64,000 nt of DNA from Flaveria trinervia (Eukaryota; Streptophyta; Magnoliopsida; Asterales; Asteraceae). The stretch lies in contig CM046454.1 in the NCBI GenBank assembly GCA_025506515.1, positions 66,120,445 through 66,184,444 of the forward strand. Reading direction: 5' to 3'. Every line of letters starts with the position of its first letter. The stretch's first letter is position 1. Below the pieces are notes generated by a model, which worked only from the letters and a program-made list of their open reading frames with translations, did not search any database and was not told the origin of the DNA. Positions 49,569 to 59,070 of this stretch are shown one piece after another. The position numbers were made by a program, and so were the translations under genes.

Positions 49569-50440
49569 CCTATTACAATTCACGATTAACGTTGTGCATT
49601 CAGATGGATTTCTCCTTGTTTTTAAACATTAGTTTATCTATAAAAAATGGGTGTTTTCATCGCCGACGACTCGCATTGCACGTCTGATGGATCAGGCTCT
49701 CAATAGGCGTCTCGTTACGATAACTTACCATAAACAACAACAATGCCCAAGCAATTGACACTATTGTTGGCATATCATTACAACCCTGATAAAGAAGAAA
49801 CACAAATAGTACTATCTATCGGTATCGGTAACTCACAACCATAAATCCCTCTCTCTCTCTCTAAAGCACCGACAAAGAAAACCCACATCGTCATCAGAAC
49901 AAACGAGCACTTATATTGAATCTAGTTGTACAATAGGCATAACAAGTAGTAAGCACACAATAGTAAGTTGCACCAGATAGCATCAATAGTTTTACATCGG
50001 CGGACGTTTTGTGTGTGAGAGAGAGAGAATGAGAGAGAGAGAGAAAAGGCCACCGACATATTAAATTGACATATATATTGCATTGGGAATTAGGATGTCG
50101 GTATCTCGAAACCCCAACTCCCTCTCTCTAAATCACAGGCCGAGAAACCTAGAAATCGACATCCTAATCGGATCAAATTGACATATATATTGCATCATTT
50201 TGTTGTACCATAACCATAATACATAGTAACTATATAATATCATATTATACAAATAACATAAATAGTTGTACATTGACACTATTCTTTCAAGTTACTTTAC
50301 ATTATATATAGATAATTAGTTTATCTATAAAAAAATATAATATTGGAAAAATGATACCGATGTTTTCTATACAAAATATAAAAATGCTCCTATATTCTCG
50401 TTCTAGATATTTTGTCACTACACCCATATGGTGTGTGCTT
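49569..50440. promoter_or_regulatory. upstream region of the ERF gene
   Basis: It has no ORF of interest. It contains CT repeats (49847-49863) and GA repeats (50018-50046). A 21 bp direct repeat starting AAATTGACATATATATTG sits at 50063-50083 and 50175-50195. It flanks a 12 bp perfect inverted repeat, ATTAGGATGTCG (50089-50100) and CGACATCCTAAT (50157-50168). This may be a small insertion or filler duplication in the distal promoter. Confidence 0.6.
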
Positions 50441-50443
50441 GTG

Positions 50444-50451
50444 TATATATA
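50444..50451 (+). promoter_or_regulatory. TATA box of the ERF gene
   Basis: TATATATA lies 182 bp before the coding start and is followed by a CT-rich stretch (50500-50570) typical of plant 5' leaders. No other TATA-like site lies closer to the gene. Confidence 0.55.
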
Positions 50452-50593
50452 TGAACTCATACCAACATTTGTGTGTGCATTTAGTGTCCACACTTGTTAA
50501 CTTCACATTACTTCACCTCTCTACCTTCCAACTTTTTTCTTCAAAAATCTCACTTATCACTTTGTTACAGAAATTGTGTATAAAATCTACTGA

Positions 50594-50605
50594 ATGAGAC
50601 CGTGA
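50594..50605 (+). CDS. three-codon upstream ORF (MRP)
   Basis: ATG AGA CCG TGA lies within the predicted leader, 27 nt before the main ATG. It might reduce translation or allow reinitiation at the ERF start. Only the sequence supports it. Confidence 0.35.
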   Translation: MRP

Positions 50606-50632
50606 ACACCCCTACTTTTTATCACAGTAACA

Positions 50633-51310
50633 ATGTCTAGTTGTGACTCGAGTGCTAAAACAAGCAAACAGGGTGGAGACCGAAATAACAAAAACAACAG
50701 CAAGCATCCGGTTTACCGAGGCGTTCGGATGCGGGCATGGGGCAAATGGGTATCCGAGATCCGAGAACCCAGAAAGAAATCTCGGATCTGGCTCGGTACA
50801 TTCAACGAGCCAGAAATGGCGGCACGCGCACATGACGTGGCCGCACTGTCAATAAAAGGATCGTCCGCGATCCTTAACTTCCCCGAACTCGCAGGGCTTT
50901 TGCCCCGACCCGACTCGTGCTCCCCACGTGACGTCCAAGCGGCAGCCACCAAAGCTGCCGCTATGAACCACCTTAACACCACCACCACCACCACTACATC
51001 ACATTCTATTGCTACACCCTCCACGTCATCGTCATCGTCATACTCCTCCGGTGTATCAACGGTGACCTCGACGTCGGATGAGGCGTCGACCACGCCACCG
51101 CCAGCGGAGGAGCTGGAGGAGATAGTTGTGTTACCGAGTTTAGGAGCGAGTTATGACTCAGCTGAGTCAGGGAACGAGTACGTGTTTGTGGACTCAGGGT
51201 GGGATTATTATTCGTCATCGGCACCGTGGACGGCGGATTGCGACGGTGGATATTTCGCCGGAGATTCAGACTCATTTTTTACCGATGCATATTCATGGCA
51301 ACATTATTGA
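50633..51310 (+). CDS. AP2/ERF transcription factor, DREB A-4 / TINY-like
   Basis: A 225-residue nuclear DNA-binding protein in a single exon, as usual for this family. The one AP2 domain spans residues 28-85: it starts YRGVRMRAWGKWVSEI, has WLGTF at 53-57 and ends in ALSIKG and LNFPEL. Val at AP2 position 14 (residue 40) and the KSRIWLGTF/AALSIKG signature fit the DREB side, subgroup A-4 (ERF group III), as in TINY. Such proteins bind DRE/CRT-type CCGAC elements in stress and growth genes. After the domain come LPRP..SPRDVQAAA, Thr/Ser-rich linkers, and an acidic C-terminus with EIVVLPSLGASYDS and EYVFVDSGWDYY, matching the group's conserved C-terminal motifs and probably its activation region. 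The start is the ATG giving a normal short N-terminus. No frameshift or stop; it is the only intact gene here. The exact orthologue is not determined. Confidence 0.95.
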   Translation: MSSCDSSAKTSKQGGDRNNKNNSKHPVYRGVRMRAWGKWVSEIREPRKKSRIWLGTFNEPEMAARAHDVAALSIKGSSAILNFPELAGLLPRPDSCSPRDVQAAATKAAAMNHLNTTTTTTTSHSIATPSTSSSSSYSSGVSTVTSTSDEASTTPPPAEELEEIVVLPSLGASYDSAESGNEYVFVDSGWDYYSSSAPWTADCDGGYFAGDSDSFFTDAYSWQHY

Positions 51311-51330
51311 AAATCTAGAAGACATTCAGA

Positions 51331-51336
51331 AATAAA
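51331..51336 (+). terminator. polyadenylation signal of the ERF gene
   Basis: AATAAA lies 21 nt after the stop codon and is followed by T-rich sequence (51350-51410). This is close to the stop; further AT-rich signals downstream may be used instead. Confidence 0.5.
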
Positions 51337-51339
51337 TTT

Positions 51340-53099
51340 GTGCGTATTTATTGTTTTTTTTTAATCTTTTTCTTTGTTTAAATATTTGTTTTGTGTTGGG
51401 ATTTTTGTTTTATTTCAGTATATTGAAAAGTCTAAAGTATTTAGATTTACAATTGCATGTGTTTAAAAAATGAAAAATAGATTTTGTTTCTCATTTTAAA
51501 AGTTTTAGGAACTTTTCATCGAACTAATTTAATATTTAACTAGATTTATCATTCGTGCTTCGTAATGAAGTCTGTATTTTTCACACTTATAATCTAAATT
51601 CGTGATTGTATTGTTTTAAATGTTGATAATATGAAACTGGGAGAGCCTAGAGGACCAACCAATGTTTTGGTTTTAAACCTTTGAATCATGTCCTTTATGC
51701 ACACGTTTTTAGTGGAAAAATAAAAATAAAAATGTTTTGGTCTAATAAACTATTGCCACATGTCCACCGATTCGAATCGACCAATCATATGCAATCACTA
51801 TTCACAAGTTTTAAATTAATTAATATTTAATATTTTTTTATTTACAAATAAGACGAGGTAAACACATTTTTTACTACTTTTTATAACAAATCTTTAGTTC
51901 TGTTGTTTTCTCAAACTCAATTAACATTTGCATACTTTTTGAATTTTTTTTAACATAAGTATAATATATTTAAAGTTTCATAACATCATTTTATAAGGTG
52001 TAATGCACTATGGTATATAACATGCAGTTATATATACCATTTATAATGTTCGATTATCAGATCATGCATATTTATATGTCTAATAAAGTAATACAATGTG
52101 CCCATATCTATAACAATTTTGATTATGCATTAAAATTTACAGAATTGCAGCATAGCATTATTTACATGTTGCTGTTATGTGTTTCATAAACCTATTAGCA
52201 ATCTGCAATTACAGCATTCTTTTGTCACCTTCACTATGTTTACTGTACCATAAAATGGAAAAATAAATTAATGACTTGGAAAAGGACAATCTGCGCATGT
52301 CTAAAATAATGTAACAATACAGTTATATTAAATACACAGAATGGTCATAAGATCTTCATGTTTTATTGTTTTTGTACTTTGTAAAAGAGTTTATCAATTA
52401 TTATCTGTACCACTAAAATCTAAAAAGTCTAACTTAACCTTCATTATTTCATTTCATATTAAAGTTGATAATAACAAGTCAAACTGTAATTAATTCTAAT
52501 GGATATTTTTAGATTATTCAAGTTATTAAATCAAGCTTTTCATGGTTCATAAAATGAAAGTTTAGTTTTGATATAGATATATAAAAATATGTTTGATCTA
52601 TACAATCAAATAGAAGTTTGGTAATAAGTCAAATAAGAATGTCATGTGAGTAGTCATGCTTAATGTTGTATTTATGAACATAAATAATTTTTGAGTTAAA
52701 GGGTAAAACGCATAGATGGTCATCTTAGTTAGGTATAAACGCAAAGTATTTGTTACTAGCTTGTTACTATATTGTAAATTTGCGACGTTGTGCAATTGTA
52801 TGCATTGTTACTTAAATTAGATCCAAATACAAATTATAGAGGGCAGAAAATGAGATTTTTGATAAGAAAGTTATCAAAACATGAATCTGCATCTTCAAAT
52901 AATTGTTGCATTCCGTCTTGAAATTGTGTAACATTATTTCAAGGAATATCGATAATAAATATGTGTGTGTGTGAAAGAGAGATGTATACACTATTGATGT
53001 AATGAATAGCAGTATAAGTGTTATGTAATAAACATTAGAAGAAGTTTGGGAGCCATTTATTCATATTTATTGAAACTTGAGTTAAAAGGGTCAAACAAG
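51340..53099. other. intergenic DNA downstream of the ERF gene
   Basis: AT-rich; no gene or well-bounded repeat recognised. Confidence 0.6.
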
Positions 53100-53110
53100 G
53101 AATAAAACAT

Positions 53111-53251
53111 TTTTATTCTTTAAACGGCTAGTTAGTTGTTAATATCAACAAGTTAATAATATTTATTCATGTTAAAGTTTGAACCTTGAATATCCAAGAG
53201 AAACAAAGTCTCTCACCTCCCCCTTGACCACTAAGCCAAGAGATCATTGGT
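53111..53251 (-). mobile_element. tRNA-derived SINE
   Basis: On the minus strand, box A TGGCTTAGTGG (53228-53238) is followed 43 bp later by box B GGTTCAAACTT (53175-53185). The 141 bp unit is flanked by a perfect 11 bp direct repeat GAATAAAACAT (53100-53110, 53252-53262), the expected target duplication. The 3' end runs into an A/T-rich tail. It has no coding capacity and depends on LINE machinery for movement. Confidence 0.8.
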
Positions 53252-53262
53252 GAATAAAACAT

Positions 53263-54384
53263 CTATTATGGTCTAAACTTAACTATTATGTTGTGATTTT
53301 GTGATCAACATGTCTACTACAATGTAAATGAGACCTAGACATTTACATGCAAACATTAAACATGTGTAAAATAAGTCACATTGGTTTTGACATGTTTGAC
53401 AAATTCTAAATAATAAGGTTTATAAGTAAATTTTTTGCTCTGAAGTTATAAAATGTGACCGTGTAATGCAACTTTTACTCAGTTGTGAGATGTGTGTGGG
53501 GTATAAACATTGCTAGTTGATACATGTGTATGGTTGTGCAACTTAACATGAATATGAGATTAAGTGAGAGAATGAAACCTTTTTATAAAGATGAAAACTT
53601 TATTTATAAGAACACAATTTGCCTGGTGGAGAGGGAGGGGGGAGGGGGGTGGGGTGGGGAGACAGAGATTTAAGCAAACACTTTGTATAAAAAATAATAT
53701 TAGCAATTGGAATGATAAACTAATAAAATTTATAAATTTATAATGATAAATCATGAAAGTTCAAAAATAAGATTATATATTAAGATAAAATATATTGACA
53801 TATTTTATGATTTGGTAAGTTTTAGTAAATCATTGAAATAGAAAAAAAAATATAGTTTAGATATTTAATTATTATTAATTTAATCTTTTCAAAATCGTTA
53901 TTATTTAACTGTAGTGGGAGGCAGAATAAAAAAAAATAGAATTCATTAGACGTCGATATGTGACAACCATGCTACATATTTATTATAGTAGTTTCATCAT
54001 AATTATATATATATATATATCTTATATTTGTAATACTTCATTTAACATATTAAATCAACATTATATTAATAACAAGCTATTTTAAGCTCACAAGCCTAGC
54101 TAGTTAACTTCATACGTAAAGTTTGGGTTTCAACTCGCTATTAAGTGAGCTTTAGTATAGTACTTGAGATCAAGCTAGTGCTAACTTAAGGTTTGCTTAT
54201 TTTGAGTTTTAACAAAAGCTGATCTCTAATAGCTTATGAAATGGTTAACTTGTTTACGCTTGCATATATATGACATACAATTACATTTTACTAAATTTTC
54301 CAATGTAAATGTTGTTGTGGATAAAAAGTGGGAGATGAAACAAAAACCAAGTTCTAGATAGATTTTCTTTTAAATCAATGTCGG
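53263..54384. other. intergenic DNA with a G-rich tract
   Basis: AT-rich except 53627-53661, where runs of four to six G on the plus strand could form a G-quadruplex. Short AT repeats occur near 54005-54020. No gene is seen. Confidence 0.6.
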
Positions 54385-54450
54385 GCTAGCTTACTTGATA
54401 AAGGTTTTGTTTTTTAGACGTGAGATGTTGACTTCAAACCCACATATGAT
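54385..54450 (+). mobile_element. possible SINE head
   Basis: TAGCTTACTTGATAAAGG resembles a degenerate box A, and ACTTCAAACCC about 35-40 bp later resembles box B. No target duplication was found, so this is tentative. Confidence 0.35.
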
Positions 54451-55226
54451 ACCGTTTAGTTTGATGTAATTTAAAAGTAGAGTGGTTTGCTATTTAATAG
54501 GATAAAAAATAGGTTTATGTTTACAGACCAAAATTTAATTATCCGTAGTCATTCCATTTTCCTAATAAAACTTGCGATTAATAACTAAATTCAGTTAATA
54601 ATAAAATGTTTGACTATTACAATAGGTTAAAGTAGTAAGTAACCAACTTTCCTATCGTACTTATTGTTGTTCTTTGCTCTCTCATGGCCAGAAAACCGGA
54701 CTTCCGGTGACAGAATATTCAAATGATTTGAAAATTATTGATGGGAACAAGAAGGAACAATCTTTTAAAACACTCAACAGCCTCTCATTAATTTCATAAA
54801 AGCTATACAATGTCATTTTCATTGTGTACATCTTCCCAACTACATAAATTGAAAGCCACCTTTCATTATTTGATGAAAAATAATTGAAAATTTTATGTAC
54901 AACTAATAGACACATACAGACGAAATGAATTTAGGATATGAAAGGGAAAACCTATGTAAAAGAAGAAAGAATCTGAGCCAACGATTTAGAATAAACAACG
55001 GCTAGCGCGTAACCTCATATGAAAATTACATAAACCGGAGGGTAAAATATGAATATTCAACCAATTTTGACCTTTTATTAATTTTTCTTACTTCTTTTAG
55101 TCATTGGTAATATTTGATACTAATTACATGACCGTTTATAGTTCAACAATAGTTTTACAGTTGGAGATTATCAACTAAACACACTTACTAGATTAAATAG
55201 AGAACCAGACAGTGAAACAATAACTA
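54451..55226. other. intergenic DNA
   Basis: AT-rich; the reverse frame at 54682-54915 has no recognisable features. Confidence 0.55.
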
Positions 55227-56220
55227 ACTAGTAAGAACACTCAAAAACAGAAATATAAGTTTTCAAGGATGATGCAATTTTACTTTCAAGTGTTTTCAAG
55301 TATTGCAAAGCTTCTTAGTCCTTAAACTGATACATAAGATGTTTTATACTACAACCTACAACGGATAATACTTTGAAGTCCAGCTAGACATTAAACCAGA
55401 CAACAAGATCAACGTAGAGTCAAAAGACAAATTGTCTTTTAACTTTGACTATAACAGACCATAACTCATATTCTATTAAAATACAATAAAGATAAAAGTA
55501 CTAAAGTAGAAAGTTACAAAAAATGACGTTATTGTATAGTTGATAAAAGTATAAAAGTAATCACCAACTTTTATAAGTTGGTGAGTTTTCAATAAATAAC
55601 TAGTAAGAACACTCAAGAACAAAAATATAGGTTTTCAATGATGATATATATTGTTCTCAAGTGTTTTTAAGTATTGCAAAGCTTTTTAGTCTTTAAACTG
55701 ATACATGAGATGCTTTATACTACAACCTACAGCCGATAATACTTGAAAGTCCAGCTAGATACTAATCCAGACAATAAGATCAATGTAGAGTCAAAAGACA
55801 GATTGTTTTTTAACTTGTTACTAAACATGTCATAGCTCACATTCTATTATAATACAATAAAGATAGAAGTACTAAAGTAAGAAATTACATCAAAATGACC
55901 TTGATAAAAGTATAAAAGTAATCACCAACTTGTATAAGTTGGTGAGTTTTCAGAGCTTACAACGGAAAGATTTTCTGCTTTTGTTAAAACCATGTCGGAG
56001 TATGTTTGTTCCGATATTGACTTCAGATGAAACATAAGTCTTCTTAGTCTTCAGAAGAGTTCAGTCTTCAAGCTTCGGAAGACATTGTCTTTAAGCTTTA
56101 GAAGACTTTACTTTGGCTTCTTAAGATTTTGTCACTGGATTCGGAAGATTTGACACTTAGGTATTTTTTTCTTTATACGTAGTCAAGTCTTCCGAAGTAC
56201 TTCCTTTCTTGTACTTTATG
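55227..56220 (-). repeat. LTR relic with tandem duplication of one part
   Basis: It is related, in reverse orientation, to the solo LTR at 34721-35502 (shared TTGTAGTATAAAACATC-like and CTTCAGAAGAC-like stretches). A segment of about 371 bp is present twice in tandem (55227-55597, 55598-55953), diverged by substitutions. Each copy ends with a hairpin with perfect 10 bp arms TCACCAACTT/AAGTTGGTGA (55561-55584, 55922-55945). A unique part rich in GAAGAC/CTTCGG motifs follows to about 56220. Confidence 0.65.
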
Positions 56221-56639
56221 ACATGTTGATAGATCTTTGGTTAGCATCAGGCTTTAAAATAATCATCTTGATCTTATATTTTTATACACCATTATTTTTA
56301 TAGGAAATATAATATAAAATCAAGCGTTCGAAGAACTCGTTATCTTAAGTGAAGTATTACATAATAGCTATATATAAAGTAAAATACTCTAGTCATGAAT
56401 GAATCTATACGCAGACTCAAAACGATTAGCAATAGAAGTGGATAAACACGAAGAGAGGTTCTTATAACGGACTCATTAACCTTTTTATTTAAACACGTAC
56501 GTGTAGCGTTTTAGAGGATTCCTAATCTTTTTTTCATATAATATATATCTTGTCAAATTACAAATGGGAACTGTGAAGTATTTAAGAATTGAGGTTGTGT
56601 GCGCGTGGTATTTACATACATAAAGAAAATTGTATATAT
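56221..56639. other. intergenic DNA
   Basis: AT-rich; nothing recognised. Confidence 0.5.
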
Positions 56640-56985
56640 ATTAGTAGATGTATTTGCAACTGTTTTTGTGACTAGACATTGTGACCCAGCATATAAATTT
56701 CAATAGTTGTATTTATGAATGCTTTTGCGACCAAATGTTTTTTTTATTATTCTATAAAATTAGTTACAATATTTGCAACCAAAACAGTTTTGGTTGTTAT
56801 ATTTGCGATTGTTTTACGACCAAAGATAATTAATTGCTAATTGCGCGACTGATAATTAGCGACTAATTTTGTTTCATCACTAGTTTTGCGATGAATATAT
56901 TTTGATCCTAATGTAACGACTATTTGATATCATTCGCTAATATGGCCATTGATTTTGTGATGTTTCTTGTTTGGTCGTAAATTCA
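56640..56985. repeat. GCGAC-repeat cluster, CACTA-subterminal-like
   Basis: Repeated TGCGACCAA, GCGACTAAT, ACGACCAAA and GCGATGAAT variants sit in an AT-rich stretch. Such clusters are typical just inside the ends of plant CACTA transposons. I do not find a clear CACTACAA-type terminus, so the assignment is tentative. Confidence 0.35.
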
Positions 56986-56999
56986 TTTGCTTTGCCCGT

Positions 57000-58316
57000 T
57001 TCTTTTTATTTAGAAGTTGAAAACTTAATTTCTCATTCGCTAAAGTCTCCCAAACGAGACACAGTTTCAAAACTTAATTTCTCATTAACATTTAAGTCTC
57101 CCAAAAACAAAGTTAAAAATAAAAACATAAAAGTAAATGCAGAAGCGTATTAGTTTGTAATTCAAATGGCGCAAACAAGTGCAAAACCAATAAAGTGTAA
57201 TTTGTAGAAAATGTAAATGTATTCGGTTGACCCAACAATGATGAATGTTATGATGCAGTGACCCTAGTCGTGCTCGCTTAAGAACCTGAAAGAAACACGT
57301 TAAAGTGTCAACATAAGGTTGGTGAGTTCACAGGTTTTGTTAAACAGAACATAATGTAAAGAGATACAGTAAACAAAGTAATATCAGTAGATAGGTAGTC
57401 TACTTAACAAATTATTAAGTGTAAGAAGTTCGCAACTGAAGCTGACAATGTAAATGAAGGCATCGGTTGTGAATACCAGGTCACAAAAACAGAAATTAGG
57501 TCAATTAAACACCCGTTTGACGTGCAATTGTGCTAGCGTGACTAGCCCCAGTGAGGTTTGTCAAACCTAGTAGATCTACTTAGAATTACCTCGCTATGAT
57601 ACCTACATTAACGGTTCGAGTATGAGGACTTAAGTATGATATAACACTAGTAAACAAGTGACATTAAAGTAATATCGATCAATGAAAATACATTTAGAAC
57701 ACACGTGTCTTTCCCACAAATAGAATAGGTAAAGTGGGGCTGAGATCTCACTTGTTTGCACAACGATTACGATAATGTAAAGAGTGGGAAATTAGGTTTT
57801 CGAATAACCTGAATTTCAGTTAATATAAATTAATATTAATTATTAATTATAAACATAAAAATTGTATGGTTTCACGCTTCACGACTCGGTTACGGTGTAG
57901 GTCAATAAAATCTCCCCATTCACACGCAAGCACAATCAAACCCTGACCAGATCAAATGCGCAAATTCATTTATCATGCATAAAAGTACAAGTTATGCATT
58001 TTATACGACTTCTTATAGTAAGGCTCATATGTTTAATAACATAATAACTCACACATCACAACACGTAACGACCTTATGTAATCCACTCATGGTAATTTAT
58101 ATATGTATATATTTAAATTTATACACCCACAACGTGTATATACATATACAATATACCCATATACTATATAATTGCACAATATAGTATAACATACTATACT
58201 CACATGGTATACTACATACTATGTACACTCAACATATAATATGCTATGCACGCATAATACACCTAAATATTATGCATGCTTATGCACACACACATGGTTT
58301 GCACGTACACACATCT
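57000..58316 (-). repeat. decayed LTR fragment related to the solo LTR at 21492-24230
   Basis: It shares blocks in the same order and orientation: AAGGTTGGTGAGTTCA, AACTGAAGCTGAC and a GGGGCTGAGATCTCACTTG-like segment that parallels GGGGCATGAACTCACCTG. Ends are not defined. The stretch 58080-58300 is very AT-rich with overlapping short palindromes. The small forward frames (57975-58184 and others) are not genes. Confidence 0.6.
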
Positions 58317-59045
58317 TGTCAGGACCGTGTACGTACGAAATACTAACAGATTCTGCGTTTATACCGAATCAAATAGTGTGGAATCTTATTTGATTGGCGA
58401 TCCAATAAGTGAGAACGATTACCCGATCGATATAAGATTGAAAATAAACGTTATGAACGAATAGAGATCGATCAGGAATGATCTATGAACTTGGACAGGC
58501 TTCCTTGGACGTTCTAGACGGCTAGGGTTCGTGAGAATATCAAGTGTTACCAATTCTTAAGTTTTTCCACGAATTAAGTGGTATTTATAGGTTAGGGGTT
58601 TCCATTCGTACGACTGAACCATATGGTTCAGTCGTGCGACTGAATCATGCGATTGAGTCGGACGCATGACTGAAGGTTCAGTCATGCACCTGAATCAATC
58701 TTATGTCTCAATCGTACGACTGATCCAGTCTCCTGGTTCAGTCGTGCGACTGGTCCATAAGCATGATGTATTCATGCGTATGGTCCATGAGTATGGGTCA
58801 TTAGCATGAATACTCATTAGTCTATGTTAAACACATTTCTCAATCATTATTGACTTAGAATTATGTACAACAACCTTAAACCTATATAGTATGTTCATTA
58901 TATTTTAACATAATAATAATATGAAATATTAAACATTATAAACATCTACCACATATTATATTTCATTGAACCCATTCATTAGATATGTGTAAGACATGAA
59001 AGACTTTACATTTAAGTTCATAAACTAGGTTCACATGTATCTACA
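58317..59045 (-). repeat. 3' LTR of copia element 2
   Basis: A 729 bp LTR. In element orientation it starts TGTAGATAC after the polypurine tract and ends GGTCCTGACA. The TATA box (TATAAATA, 58582-58589) has the same octamer as the spacer of element 1. Upstream of it (58600-58810) lies a cluster of CAGTCGTGCGACTG-type dyads; the best, TTCAGTCGTGCGACTGAA (58627-58644), has perfect 8 bp arms around TG. Confidence 0.8.
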
Positions 59046-59060
59046 AACTCCCCCTTGGAC
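59046..59060 (-). other. polypurine tract, copia element 2
   Basis: On the minus strand GTCCAAGGGGGAGTT precedes the LTR start, a typical copia tract. Confidence 0.85.
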
Positions 59061-59070
59061 CTAGTTTCCT

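Noticed and set aside
50713..51275. Reverse-strand frames overlapping the ERF gene
   Set aside because: They are shadows of the GC-rich AP2 coding sequence on the other strand.
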